From a candidate division LCP-89 bacterium B3_LCP (GTDB lineage: Bacteria; Electryoneota; B3-LCP), in NCBI GenBank assembly GCA_005223185.1, contig NJBN01000003.1:310001-374000 (forward strand): a DNA stretch of 64,000 nt, given 5' to 3'. The position numbers were made by a program, and so were the translations under genes. Shown in pieces: positions 1 to 9,572 of the stretch (positions within the stretch are counted from its first letter, which is position 1; each line of letters begins with the position of its first letter). The notes under the pieces are model-generated. The model saw nothing but the letters and a program-made list of their open reading frames with translations. It did not search any database and was not told where the DNA came from.

Positions 1-19
1 CTGCCCCTACATTTATAGT

Positions 20-2488
20 TCACTTCATCAGCACCATCTTACCTGTGAGGTAGGTTGGATTCCCCGAATCCGACGCTTCCAACCGATATACATATATCCC
101 CGAAACTAATCCCGAGCCATCGAAGGTGACCTCGTGTAAACCCGCATCCCGCCAGCCGTTGACAAGCTCGGTGACCAAGCGGCCGGATATGTCGTAGATG
201 GACAGGTTCACGAGACTTGCAACTGGTAGCTGGTAACTGAGAGCTGTCGCCGGGTTGAAGGGGTTGGGATAGGGGTGATTAAATGTGTATTCGGAAGGAG
301 GTTCGGATTCAAATATGACCTCTTGGAATTCCTCTCCTGTACAAATCCAATCTGATGGCGATCCCAATCCGCCAGGGTATGTAAATTGGTCACCCCCCGT
401 TTTTTCAAAGGTAAAAGTATCATAGTGGTCAACGGACCATGGATAGGTACCTACATAGGCATAGTAGGTATAGGTTCCTGCGGGAGCGAAATCGGGAACT
501 TCCTGAGTGCGATCACGATCAACACTGGTAAATGCCGGTAGTGAGTAATCAAGCAGGGTTATTATCGGCACAACTCCAACCTCAGGCAATCTGATATCAG
601 TCCACAGATCAAACGTCTGCGCAGTTGAACTGAAGTTTTCGACCATGATGTTAAAATCGAAGGAGCCCCCACTCTGGGGAATAACTATAGGAGGATTGTA
701 GGGTGTCAGCGTTACACCCACCAAGAGAGGCGCTTCGCCCGTTCCCTGTAACACGACCAGCACTGGTTCATCGTTATTTTCGATGGTCAGGATTTCATCA
801 TAGAAGATAGCTTCTAATGGACTAAAGTAAACGGAGACTAAAAGGCTATCTCCAGGTACGAGTATGCTGTCTGCAGGATTAAAATCGGTACTGAAGCATG
901 GATCGCTTGTGGATAGGTAATACAACACGAGAGTGCCTTCACCAATGTTATAGATCGTCAGAGGCATACTCTCCTGGTAGCCTATCGGTACTATACCAAA
1001 ATCCAGCAGATTAGTTGATAATTCTATATTGGATTCCGGCGTGACGTATGTCGAATCGAAGTAGAAAGCCCCTATATCGGCTATCGTACTGTCCGGATCG
1101 AATGGATAGCTTGGATCACCGGCGTCTATGCAGGGGGAATCCTCGGTGAGATGGAAATCCCCTCCCCACTGATCAACGAATGAGGGATTCAGGTAGATAT
1201 TGTGAAACACATCGCAGGAATCTCCATTGAAGTTGGTGGTGATCAATGGACCAAGACTGGCAGGAATTGAAGTCCCGCTGAAATTACCCTCGGCATTATA
1301 ATAGAAATCGCTGTAGGTCACTGTTGTACTGCCCGAAACTTCAAAATGGATGCCCGCACCGCCATTATTATTTGCCACGATATTATTTACGAGAGCTGCA
1401 GTCGAGGCTCCGATAGAAATACCCGCTCCTCCTCCCCAGGGATATGGATGATTATTACCCACAATAGTACAGTGCTCGAGGCTCCCATTTGAATTGAGAT
1501 CGACATCGATTCCGCCACCATAAACTCCATTCGCCGTGTTATCATGAATGACACACCGCGATACATTAAAAACAGCTGAGTTAACAATCCTGATTCCCCC
1601 ACCACTTTCAGCAGCAACGTTGTTGTTAATAATGCATCCGCTCATCGTGAGGTTTGCGCCGCTACCACCAATCGATAATCCTCCACCCCCGCCCTGTTGA
1701 GTAATATTCCAGCCAATTACGCTGTATTCAATGATAGGACTACAATCGCCTGAGCAGCCAATTCCACCGCCGGCAGCAGTACTCGTTGAGTTACCAAGTA
1801 TGGAGCAATAGCTGATAATTGGATCACAACCATTCCAAAAACTGATCCCTCCGCCATAATGTGCAATGTTCTCATTGATGATGCAATAACTGATGATCGG
1901 GTCACAATTATTCTCAAATTGTATCCCACCGCCACCAGCACTCGTTGTGTTCCTGTTAATGGAGGAATAGCGTATCAGCGGGCTGGAATTCGTTAGGTAT
2001 ATACCTGCTCCGCCTGCATACCATCCGGTAGATGAATTATTCCTGATCGAGGAATGACTGATGACTGGATTAGAGTTCTCACAGTAGACACCTCCACCCT
2101 TGGCATCCGATTGTGATCCGGTCGCATTGCCGTACTGGATAATACAGTAGGATAGATGACTGCTGTCTGGGGCATCGATGAACCGGATACTATGCCAACC
2201 TTCAGTGGTATCTGCGGCGGTGAAGCGTATTGAATCCCCTTCGGATCCAATAGCGTCGAGGTAACCGTTGACGATAAGTTTGTAGTAATCCTGGAATATG
2301 ACGTCCACACCTGGTCCGATATTAAGTGATGAATCCGCATGAACAGTAATTTGACCATCAATCAAGTAAGGTGAGCCAGTAGATTCCCAGATGCCGGACA
2401 CATGTCCCTCGGGTATAGTTGTCTGCGCCGAAGTGAACGAAGTCACCAGCGCACACCATAAGAAACCCATCAACATTCTGAAATCCAT
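20..2488 (-). CDS. Secreted beta-helix protein with T9SS-type sorting domain
   Basis: Exported surface protein of 822 residues with no recognisable catalytic site. It has a signal peptide (residues 1-21, ending TSA), then an N-terminal module with GPGVDVIFQ and GWHSIRF. A right-handed parallel beta-helix follows (about 100-430), built from turns of the type GGGIYCxNSxPxIxxC. Next come an ASH/HYDIN-like Ig domain (about 485-590, with DFGIVPIG), the Ig-like module shared by its neighbours (about 595-710, GGSFDFNI to DTFTFEK), and the sorting domain (last ~85 residues, YPNPFNP to KMVLMK). Such CTDs are known to direct T9SS export and surface attachment. The start is supported by AGAGGAGG six nucleotides upstream and a perfect promoter at 2536-2564. 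Its ligand or substrate is unknown. Confidence 0.9.
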   Translation of the reverse strand: MDFRMLMGFLWCALVTSFTSAQTTIPEGHVSGIWESTGSPYLIDGQITVHADSSLNIGPGVDVIFQDYYKLIVNGYLDAIGSEGDSIRFTAADTTEGWHSIRFIDAPDSSHLSYCIIQYGNATGSQSDAKGGGVYCENSNPVISHSSIRNNSSTGWYAGGAGIYLTNSSPLIRYSSINRNTTSAGGGGIQFENNCDPIISYCIINENIAHYGGGISFWNGCDPIISYCSILGNSTSTAAGGGIGCSGDCSPIIEYSVIGWNITQQGGGGGLSIGGSGANLTMSGCIINNNVAAESGGGIRIVNSAVFNVSRCVIHDNTANGVYGGGIDVDLNSNGSLEHCTIVGNNHPYPWGGGAGISIGASTAALVNNIVANNNGGAGIHFEVSGSTTVTYSDFYYNAEGNFSGTSIPASLGPLITTNFNGDSCDVFHNIYLNPSFVDQWGGDFHLTEDSPCIDAGDPSYPFDPDSTIADIGAFYFDSTYVTPESNIELSTNLLDFGIVPIGYQESMPLTIYNIGEGTLVLYYLSTSDPCFSTDFNPADSILVPGDSLLVSVYFSPLEAIFYDEILTIENNDEPVLVVLQGTGEAPLLVGVTLTPYNPPIVIPQSGGSFDFNIMVENFSSTAQTFDLWTDIRLPEVGVVPIITLLDYSLPAFTSVDRDRTQEVPDFAPAGTYTYYAYVGTYPWSVDHYDTFTFEKTGGDQFTYPGGLGSPSDWICTGEEFQEVIFESEPPSEYTFNHPYPNPFNPATALSYQLPVASLVNLSIYDISGRLVTELVNGWRDAGLHEVTFDGSGLVSGIYVYRLEASDSGNPTYLTGKMVLMK

Positions 2489-2535
2489 TTTAACCTCCTC
2501 TGAGATGAAAGACTGCGATTATCATTCTATTTGAC

Positions 2536-2564
2536 AATATAACGAATTACTTTATGTATGTCAA
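2536..2564 (-). promoter_or_regulatory. Sigma70-type promoter of the 20-2488 gene
   Basis: On the minus strand TTGACA (2559-2564) and TATATT (2536-2541) are separated by exactly 17 nt, about 50 nt upstream of the ATG. The same two hexamers with the same spacing recur at 18207-18235 and 18429-18457. Confidence 0.8.
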
Positions 2565-2603
2565 GTAATATTTTAAACCTGAAAAAATATATTACCATTG
2601 ACA

Positions 2604-2632
2604 ATAAAAAGGCGGATGCTACGTTCCGCCTT
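2604..2632 (-). terminator. Intrinsic terminator after the UGA-containing gene 2659-3417
   Basis: Read on the minus strand, AAGGCGGA and TCCGCCTT form an 8-bp stem with an 8-nt loop, followed by TTTTTATTG. It lies 26 nt after the stop of the sorting-domain half, with no terminator at the internal UGA. This suggests that both halves are carried on one transcript. Confidence 0.8.
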
Positions 2633-2658
2633 CGACCTGATCTTATTTGTGAAAGGAT

Positions 2659-3417
2659 TTACTTCATCAGTACCATTTTGCCTGAGGCAGAATGGCTACC
2701 GATATCAAGTTGGTAGATGTAAATCCCCGAAACTAATCCCGACCCATCAAAAGTCACCTCATGCACACCCGCATCCCGCCAGCCATTGACAACTGTGGAT
2801 ATCAGGCGTCCCGAAACGTCGTAAACTGCGAGGTTTACCAGACTCGAAACTGGCAACTCGAAACTAATAACTGTGGTCGGGTTGAAGGGGTTGGGGTAAG
2901 CCTGGATTACCGGGTAGTTAACAGGTATTGCTTGAGTGTTTGTGTTCTCCCATCCTGAAAGGTTCCATCCCGATCCGGGATGATCGCAGTCTCAAGCGTA
3001 TTTCAGGAAGGTAAATTCATCACTGTCGATAATCGTACCCGGATATTCACCAGCATTACAGCGATAGGTATATGTTCCGTAAGGGGCACCGAAAGGAACG
3101 TTCTGCGTCATCGTTCTCGTGAGCAGACCACCAGAAGGCAATTCCAACCCCTCTCGCAGAATAATGGGTCCAAATAGAGTTGTGTCGGGCAGGACGGCTT
3201 CAATCCAGGTATCGAACGTATCCGATACGGAACCCACATTCTCGATATCCAAGATGTAATCAAATGATCCTCCGTAAACAGGGATGGTAACTGGTGGATC
3301 TACGGGGGTCAACGTTACCTGAAGGGTGGATCTCGCTTCTGCGACATAGATCAAGCAGCAGACACATAATGAGAACCGAACGAAAGCAGTCCACCATAAA
3401 CTTGATTTACTTTTCAT
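2659..3417 (-). CDS. Short T9SS-type surface protein with in-frame UGA (candidate selenoprotein)
   Basis: Two open frames in the same phase are separated by one TGA (2992-2994, codon 142); read through, the product has 252 residues. The first half is a signal peptide (residues 1-28) plus the Ig-like module shared with the neighbours (VTLTPVDPP, GGSFDYIL, DSDEFTFLKYA). After the UGA the frame continues as DCDHPGSGW and then a complete sorting domain (AYPNPFNP to KMVLMK), with no other stop. Without recoding, the product would lack its sorting domain. UGA is followed by Asp-Cys, giving U-x-C, and by the hairpin at 2965-2983. The start has AGGAGG seven nucleotides upstream. A simple nonsense mutation is the alternative; the two other UGA genes in this window argue against chance. 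Confidence 0.7.
2965..2983 (-). promoter_or_regulatory. SECIS-like hairpin downstream of in-frame UGA
   Basis: In the mRNA sense, UCAUCCC (2983-2977) pairs with GGGAUGG (2971-2965), giving seven pairs of which one is G-U. The loop is GGAUC (2976-2972). The loop begins at nucleotide +16 after the UGA. Known bacterial SECIS elements have a small apical loop 16-37 nt after UGA with G in the first two loop positions; this fits at the lower limit. Its function is inferred. Confidence 0.5.
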
Positions 3418-3462
3418 TGCTTCACCTCCTATGATACTTTTTTTCAGAATGTACGGAATATG

Positions 3463-3480
3463 ACAGACAAGAATGTCTGT
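3463..3480. other. Intergenic inverted repeat
   Basis: ACAGACA and TGTCTGT form a perfect 7-bp inverted repeat with a 4-nt loop, between the stop of the SBBP gene and the start of the UGA gene. There is no U-tract on either side, so it may be an operator or a weak terminator. Confidence 0.4.
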
Positions 3481-3496
3481 TCTCCTTGGTTATTTA

Positions 3497-5548
3497 TTAC
3501 TTCATCAGTACCATCTTCCCACTGGCTTTATAATCTCCAGCAGTCAGGTTGTATATGTAGATTCCTGATACCAGATTCGATCCGTCGAAGGTGACTTCGT
3601 GGGTTCCTGCATCCCGCCAGCCGTTGACAAGCTCGGTGACCAAGCGGCCGGAAACATCGTAAACTAATAGGTTTACAATACATGCATTTGGCAGCTTGTA
3701 ACTGAGAGCTGTCGCCGGGTTGAAGGGGTTGGGGTAGGCGCCTAGTACTTCGTAGATTTCTGGCAACGCTGGAGTTTCTTCAGCTGATAAGATATCGAAA
3801 CATTCGTTCACGTTGTTAAAATCGTCTAATAGGCTCACCCCACCGGTATCCAGCTTGACAAATTCCAAGAAATCGCAATCCCAGGTCAGATAGGGATAGA
3901 ATCCGATATGAGCGATGTATTGGTATTGGCCTGAAGGCGCCGTTCCTGGTACAGTCTGAGTTCGGTGCCAACTGGTGGTTCCGGGATTTAGGTTGACGCT
4001 AACAGGCCCCAGTAAAAGATCGTGCCCTGAGCCGCTGGGAAGAATCGCGTCGATCCACATATCGGCTGCGCTTGGATCGCCGATATTATTGGCGGCGAAT
4101 AGGTAGTATTCAAAACTTCCACCAGAAGCGGGGATTTGAATCGGCACGCTAAAAGGTATCAAATCGATGGCAAAGTACGGGTTATATATTTGTGTATATT
4201 TGATGGTGGCATAGTCATAATTCGTTCCGCTTCCATCACTATATCCCGTAACATACACATTTCCCTCCGCGCTGACTGCTAACGATTGAGCTCCATCATC
4301 GAAATTTCCTGGGCCGTTAAATCTAGCAACCCATAGCTCAAAGCCGTTGTTGTCGTATTTAACAGTTGCATAATCGTAGTAAGTCCCGTTTCCCTCACTG
4401 AGTCCCGTCACATACACACTCCCATCCCCATCGACAGCCAAAGAATAAGCCAAATCGAGACTATTCCCCAGGCCGTTATATCTGGCCTCCCACTGTTCTA
4501 TACCATTTGGGTCATATTTGATGGTTGCATAGTCCCAGTCAGTCCCGCTTCCCTCACTAAATCCCGTTACATACACACTCCCGTCACTATCAACATCTAA
4601 GGATGTGGAACAATCATCACCATTTTCCGGACCGTTATATCTGACAACCCATAGCTCAAAACCTCTGGGATCATATTTAATGGTTACATAGTCTAAACCC
4701 GTTTCGATTCCTCCACTTGCTGCCGTTACATACACATTTCCATCCACGTCGATATATAAGGAACTAGGCACATCACAACCGAGTACTGGGCTGCTGTATC
4801 TGGCGACCCACAATTCCGAACCGTCAATACCATATTTGATGGTTGCTAAGTCATTAGATGCCCCAGATCCGTCACTTCTTCCTGTTATGAACACATTCCC
4901 ACTAGGATCAACAGCTAAAGAATTTGCCTGATCAGAACCATTCCCCGGGCCGTTATATGTTGCAACCCATTGTTCTATACCGGCGGAGTCATATTTAATG
5001 GTGGTATAGTCCCAGCCTGTACTGCTTCCAATACTTGCTCCTGTAACATATACATTCCCATCCAGGTCAACAGCTAAAGAATATGCCTGATCAGGCCCAT
5101 TCCCCGGGCCGTTATATCTGGCCACCCATTGTTCGATACCGGTTGGGGCGTATTTAATAGTGGCATAGTCGGCGTCCGTCCCGCTTCCCTCACTATAGCC
5201 AGTAACGTACACATTACCGTCCGCATCGACAGCTAAGGATTTAGCTATATCACACAAATAGTTAGCTGGGCCATTATATCTGGCAAACCATTGTTCAACA
5301 CCGGCTGAATCATATTTAATGGTTGCATAGTCGGAGTTAATTCCGTTTACATAACTATGTCCCGTTACATACGCATTTCCGTTCCTATCAATGGCTAAGG
5401 ATTGAGCATAATCAACCCCGATTCCCAAGCCGTTATATTTCGTCACCCACTGTTCGTAGACCTGGGCATTTGCCTGTTGGAATGTCTTAAAAAGACATAA
5501 TTGAATGAGTATTGCGAATACCAACAAAACTATTCTTAGATTTTTCAT
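3497..5548 (-). CDS. Secreted SBBP-repeat beta-propeller protein with T9SS-type sorting domain
   Basis: Exported protein of about 683 residues. The signal peptide (MKNLRIVLL to ANAQ) is followed by eight SBBP beta-propeller repeats of about 52 residues (GNVYVTGxSxGxGT, DYATIKYD, EQWVARYNGPGN), filling residues ~25-440. The shared Ig-like module (GGSFEYYLF to DFLEFVK, about 455-565) and the sorting domain (YPNPFNP to KMVLMK) complete it. The start is placed at 5548 rather than 14 codons upstream, because GGAGGG lies just before this ATG and the signal peptide begins here. SBBP repeats are known as beta-propeller blades in exported proteins; no enzyme activity can be assigned. Confidence 0.9.
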   Translation of the reverse strand: MKNLRIVLLVFAILIQLCLFKTFQQANAQVYEQWVTKYNGLGIGVDYAQSLAIDRNGNAYVTGHSYVNGINSDYATIKYDSAGVEQWFARYNGPANYLCDIAKSLAVDADGNVYVTGYSEGSGTDADYATIKYAPTGIEQWVARYNGPGNGPDQAYSLAVDLDGNVYVTGASIGSSTGWDYTTIKYDSAGIEQWVATYNGPGNGSDQANSLAVDPSGNVFITGRSDGSGASNDLATIKYGIDGSELWVARYSSPVLGCDVPSSLYIDVDGNVYVTAASGGIETGLDYVTIKYDPRGFELWVVRYNGPENGDDCSTSLDVDSDGSVYVTGFSEGSGTDWDYATIKYDPNGIEQWEARYNGLGNSLDLAYSLAVDGDGSVYVTGLSEGNGTYYDYATVKYDNNGFELWVARFNGPGNFDDGAQSLAVSAEGNVYVTGYSDGSGTNYDYATIKYTQIYNPYFAIDLIPFSVPIQIPASGGSFEYYLFAANNIGDPSAADMWIDAILPSGSGHDLLLGPVSVNLNPGTTSWHRTQTVPGTAPSGQYQYIAHIGFYPYLTWDCDFLEFVKLDTGGVSLLDDFNNVNECFDILSAEETPALPEIYEVLGAYPNPFNPATALSYKLPNACIVNLLVYDVSGRLVTELVNGWRDAGTHEVTFDGSNLVSGIYIYNLTAGDYKASGKMVLMK
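3700..5480 (-). repeat. Eight SBBP repeat units in DNA
   Basis: The coding sequence of the propeller shows about 156-nt periodicity. CATACACATTTCC-like segments (GNVYV) and GGGCCGTTATATCTGGC-like segments (ARYNGP) recur in each unit. The units differ by scattered substitutions, so the array is not freshly expanded. Confidence 0.8.
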
Positions 5549-5572
5549 ATTTCCCTCCGCACTAAACAGAAT

Positions 5573-5616
5573 GGGGCGACTTTTCCGCATAGCGGTGCCT
5601 TTGGCACAGCCGCCCC
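5573..5616. other. Intergenic three-hairpin structure (GGGGCGAC...GCCGCCCC)
   Basis: GGGGCGAC (5573-5580) and GCCGCCCC (5609-5616) can close a stem. Between them lie two small perfect hairpins, CCGC-ATA-GCGG and GTGCC-TTT-GGCAC. It sits between the stop of the 5626 gene and the start of the SBBP gene. The same outer stem without the inner hairpins is at 12124-12145. Confidence 0.55.
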
Positions 5617-5625
5617 CTTATTTAG

Positions 5626-7350
5626 TTACTTCATTAGTACCATTTTACCGGAAACAGAATTGCTGCCAATGTCAAGTTGGTAGATGTATATTCCGGAAGC
5701 CAGACTCGACCCATCAAATGTCACTTCGTGCACTCCCGCATCCCGCCAGCCGTCCACCAGTTCTGCAACCAGGCGGCCGGAGATGTCATAGATGGACAGG
5801 TTGACAATACTCGCAACTGGCAGCTTGTAACTGAGAACTGTAGATGGGTTGAAGGGGTTGGGGTGGTTTTGGTGTAAACAAAATGCAGCAATCCCCATAG
5901 TACCTACGGATACGGTCACCAACGGTGAATAAGAAACTGAACCACTATAATCTAACTGCTTAATGCAGTAAGAATACATCCCAGTAGCAACCGAATCAAG
6001 ATAGCTGTATTCATGTGGTTCCGGGGTAGTTCCATTTCCCTGGATAATAGGGCTTACATCTTCACCGTTGCGTTGAACAATCCAACCATAGCATTCTATT
6101 TCACAAGCAGTACTCCAGGTCAACAGAACACCCATATCCAGGGGATCAGCGAAAAAGCCAGCGAGAATTACCGGTGTAGTGCTCTGATCGTAATAAAAAG
6201 CACCCATATCAGCGCGGGTACTATCCGGATCCAGTGGGGAATTGGGATCACCCGCGTCAATACAGGGAGAACCCCATTGCAGGTAGAACACGCCCCAGTT
6301 CGGATTCACCATCAACGGGTCCTGCCAGATATTTCCTGTACCATAGTAACCACCCATGATGTCACAGTAAGTTACGGATGGGTTCCCATTACCACCAATC
6401 TGATTCGGAGGATTGTTCCAGAGAATACAGTTAATAAGTGTAGGATCCTGCCAAAATGGAGCGCAGTAAATTCCGCCTCCCTCGGCATTGGATGAATTCC
6501 CGTAAAATGTACAGTTGATGATATATGCTGCCCCGTTGAAATAACAGTGCATACCACCACCGTCATCGTCGGCATGATTGCCGTTGATGACGCAATTGCT
6601 TATGACCGGTCCGGAGCGGTAGCACATTATTCCACCGGCCGCTTCAGTAGCACTATTATTACTTATGGAACAATACTGAATTGTTGGATATGAGAATTGG
6701 CCTATGTATATTCCACCAGCATCCATTTCGGCGTGGTTGCCAAGCACCTGGCAGTTTTCGATGAGCGCATCAGTGTGATCAAAAAGGTAAATCCCACCGC
6801 CCATCCAGGCACTCCAATTGTCCCGCACTACACAATGGCTGATTATTGGATTGGCGTAATCATCACAGAAGATACCACCTCCGTAACCATTAGCAGTATT
6901 CCCGACAACAGTGCAGTGACTTATCAGTATAATAGAGCTTTCGCAGTAAATGGCACCCCCACACTTGTCAGGATAATCGCCTGTGGCTCGACCGTTTGTA
7001 AGTTTACAATACGCAATTTCACTGCCATCTGGCGAATTATCGAAGCGCAGTCCGTGCCAACCATCACTCGGATCTGCGGTATCGAAGATAATCGAATCCT
7101 CTTCTGTGCCCACCGCTTCCAACCAGCCGTTGATGATAAATTTGTAGTGTCCCTGGAAGATGATATCCACTCCAGGTTCAATATTCAATGTGGAATCTGA
7201 ATATATGGCAATTTCGCCTTCGATCAGGTAGGGAGAACCAGCAGCTTCCCACAGCCCGGAGACGTAACCACCAGGGATAATTGTCTCAGAGGAAGCGATG
7301 GTAACCAGTACAAATCCTCCTACCAAAAAGTAAAGGACATTCCTGAACAT
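5626..7350 (-). CDS. Secreted beta-helix protein with FnIII-like domain and T9SS-type sorting domain
   Basis: Exported protein of 574 residues from this start. The start is chosen at MFRNVLYFLVGG, which has CGAGGAGG upstream and begins the signal peptide; an upstream in-frame ATG would overlap the end of the 7380 gene. The N-terminal module (PGVDIIFQGHYKFIINGWL) is followed by a beta-helix (about 85-360; GGGIYLFD, GGGMHCYF) and the closing motif CIDAGDPNSPLDPDSTRADMG. A fibronectin-III-like domain (about 395-490, LTWSTACEIECYGWIVQR) precedes the sorting domain (HPNPFNPST to KMVLMK). FnIII domains of this type often precede T9SS CTDs. Ligand unknown. Confidence 0.88.
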   Translation of the reverse strand: MFRNVLYFLVGGFVLVTIASSETIIPGGYVSGLWEAAGSPYLIEGEIAIYSDSTLNIEPGVDIIFQGHYKFIINGWLEAVGTEEDSIIFDTADPSDGWHGLRFDNSPDGSEIAYCKLTNGRATGDYPDKCGGAIYCESSIILISHCTVVGNTANGYGGGIFCDDYANPIISHCVVRDNWSAWMGGGIYLFDHTDALIENCQVLGNHAEMDAGGIYIGQFSYPTIQYCSISNNSATEAAGGIMCYRSGPVISNCVINGNHADDDGGGMHCYFNGAAYIINCTFYGNSSNAEGGGIYCAPFWQDPTLINCILWNNPPNQIGGNGNPSVTYCDIMGGYYGTGNIWQDPLMVNPNWGVFYLQWGSPCIDAGDPNSPLDPDSTRADMGAFYYDQSTTPVILAGFFADPLDMGVLLTWSTACEIECYGWIVQRNGEDVSPIIQGNGTTPEPHEYSYLDSVATGMYSYCIKQLDYSGSVSYSPLVTVSVGTMGIAAFCLHQNHPNPFNPSTVLSYKLPVASIVNLSIYDISGRLVAELVDGWRDAGVHEVTFDGSSLASGIYIYQLDIGSNSVSGKMVLMK

Positions 7351-7379
7351 ATTAACCTCCTCGATAAGGTGAGATAAAC

Positions 7380-9476
7380 TCATTTCATAAGTACCATCTT
7401 CCCACTGGCTTTATAATCTCCAGCGGTCAGGTTGTAGATGTATATTCCGGATGACAGATTCGATCCGTTAAAGGTTACTTCGTGGGTTCCGGGAGGATAT
7501 TGACGGGTTGACGCAAGGTCGACCCCTACGCGGGAACCGGAGATATCAAACACTTCCAGTTTCACCCAACATGCGACAGGTAATTGAAAGCCGAGAACTG
7601 TGATTGGGTTGAAGGGGTTGGGGTAATTTGGGTAAAGTGAATAATTCTCAGGTATATCAATTGCATCCTGGGCGAGATCAAACCATTCATCGAACGGTTC
7701 GCCGTTGTTGTTCCAGCTACCTTCACTTTCGCCATCGCCAGTGCTTAGCTTTACAAAGGGAAAACTATCTGTCGAATAGATTCCTGCCACTTCTGCGTAT
7801 GCGTTAAAAGAAAAGAGTCCGGGTGGCGCAAAAGCCGGAATGTCCTGTGACCTATCCCTCTCGACCGTCAACCCTGCGGGCATATTGATAGTTACTGGCC
7901 CCAGAACAGGGCCGTATACCTGCCCACTGGGCATCGTAATGTCGCACCATATTGTGGTCGGATGAGAAACACTATCGGCATTGGTCGCTTGAATATTGAA
8001 GTCGAAACTTCCCCCTACTGCTGAAATCTGGATGGGCACGCCGTAAGGAGTCAGCAATATGCGCACCGGCATGCTCTGATCGTAGTAATAACAGCCCATA
8101 TCCGCTCTGGTACCATCGGGGTCGTAGTATTGTGGATCAGGATCTCCGGAGTCGATGCAGGGTGAGCCCCATTGCAGACGGTAGTCAGACAGAGCAGAAT
8201 TGATGAAGATAGGATTATCATCAATATTTCCGATACCTGTCCAACCATCTTGAATATCGCAGTAGGTCGCCTGCACGCTGCCTCCGGATCCCAGATGAAT
8301 TTGTTGGGATGTATTTCCCCAGAGAATGCAGTTTCGTATTTCCATGCTGGAGGTAGTGCAGGAGATCCCGCCAGAATAAGGATCTTGGTTGTCTACGATA
8401 GTGTTCTTGTTCATGGTAACGTTGGAATTATATATTTGAACTCCCTCACCGGAATTGTTGCTGATTTCGTTGAATTCAAAAGTGCTTATCGTAGCATCCT
8501 CGATATAGACTCCAGCTCCATTAGAGGCTGAATTTCCACTGAGGGTGTTGTTGGTTATGCTTGGGCTGGAATTACCGTGGCAGCAAATTCCGCCGCCGTC
8601 CCAATACGTTAAATTTGCGTTAATAACGTTAACGCTAATATCCGGGCTGGCATTGTAGCAATAAATTCCACCTCCACCGAAACCATAAGTGGCAGAATTT
8701 CCGCTGATAGTGTTGCCATTGATTACGGGGCTGGATTCGTAGCAGCAAATTCCGCCGCCGGATCCCCAGGCGTTTGCATTTCCGCTGATGTAGTTGCTGT
8801 CAATGACGGGGCAGGAATTGTTGTGACAGGAGATCCCACCGCCGTTACCGCCGGCGGTATTGCTGCTGACATCGTTACCGTTGATAACGGGGCTGGAATT
8901 ATCGCAGTATATTCCAGCACCATAACCATCAGCAGAATTTCCACCGATAACATTGTCGCTGATGATAGGGCAGGAATTGGAGTAGCAGGCTATCCCACCA
9001 CCACTACCCGTGGCAGAGCACCTGTCAATCAGGCAGTTTTGCACCACGGGGCTAGAGTTGTAGCAGTGTACCGCTCCACCGTTTTCATCATCCCCACCAC
9101 CATAGGCGTAGCCATTCGTCAGATGACAGTATTCCAGGATCGAGACATTTGAAGCATTTATAAAACGAATGCCGTGCCAGCCATTAGTAGGCCAGAGCCA
9201 ATGTTCCATGAAGGAAATAGAATCACGCATCGTACCAGTAGCAATCAGAGCGGCGCTGTCGTCTACAATGAATTTACAGTAAATGAAGAAATAGATCTCC
9301 ACGCCAGGTTCAATGGCGAGAGTTTGTCCAGGTGGCACGCGCACTTCCCCTGTCACAACAACCGTATCAGCAGACCACACGCCCCAGACATCTCCTGAAA
9401 CTTCGAGTAAATCCGCCCAAGTAGGTGAAAATCCTCCGAGACTCAGGCAAATTGACAGTAAGAGCAGCCTTTTCAT
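7380..9476 (-). CDS. Secreted beta-helix protein with T9SS-type sorting domain
   Basis: Exported protein of 698 residues. It has a signal peptide (MKRLLLLSICLSLGG to TWA), an N-terminal module (IEPGVEIYF, GWHGIRF), and a long beta-helix (about 115-410) of regular turns such as SSPVINGNTISGNSA with GGGIYCYN. It closes with CIDSGDPDPQYYDPDGTRADMG. The shared Ig-like module (GGSFDFNIQATN to DSFPFVK) and the sorting domain (YPNPFNPIT to KMVLMK) follow. AAAAGGAG lies eight nucleotides before the ATG. The turn sequences resemble NosD/pectate-lyase-fold repeats but no catalytic Asp/Arg/Lys set can be recognised, so a structural or adhesive role is more likely than lyase activity. Confidence 0.88.
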   Translation of the reverse strand: MKRLLLLSICLSLGGFSPTWADLLEVSGDVWGVWSADTVVVTGEVRVPPGQTLAIEPGVEIYFFIYCKFIVDDSAALIATGTMRDSISFMEHWLWPTNGWHGIRFINASNVSILEYCHLTNGYAYGGGDDENGGAVHCYNSSPVVQNCLIDRCSATGSGGGIACYSNSCPIISDNVIGGNSADGYGAGIYCDNSSPVINGNDVSSNTAGGNGGGISCHNNSCPVIDSNYISGNANAWGSGGGICCYESSPVINGNTISGNSATYGFGGGGIYCYNASPDISVNVINANLTYWDGGGICCHGNSSPSITNNTLSGNSASNGAGVYIEDATISTFEFNEISNNSGEGVQIYNSNVTMNKNTIVDNQDPYSGGISCTTSSMEIRNCILWGNTSQQIHLGSGGSVQATYCDIQDGWTGIGNIDDNPIFINSALSDYRLQWGSPCIDSGDPDPQYYDPDGTRADMGCYYYDQSMPVRILLTPYGVPIQISAVGGSFDFNIQATNADSVSHPTTIWCDITMPSGQVYGPVLGPVTINMPAGLTVERDRSQDIPAFAPPGLFSFNAYAEVAGIYSTDSFPFVKLSTGDGESEGSWNNNGEPFDEWFDLAQDAIDIPENYSLYPNYPNPFNPITVLGFQLPVACWVKLEVFDISGSRVGVDLASTRQYPPGTHEVTFNGSNLSSGIYIYNLTAGDYKASGKMVLMK

Positions 9477-9572
9477 CTTGATCTCCTTTTTAATACGACA
9501 TCTAAGACGTCTGGCAATTTGCGCACCAGATAAACATGTAATGCCGCTTCTATTTTGGGCGAATTGATTTGA

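Noticed and set aside
5505-7200. Plus-strand ORFs across the cargo array (for example 5505-5804, 6013-6495, 6697-7200)
   Set aside because: They are antisense shadows of long minus-strand genes with signal peptides, ribosome binding sites and recognisable domains.
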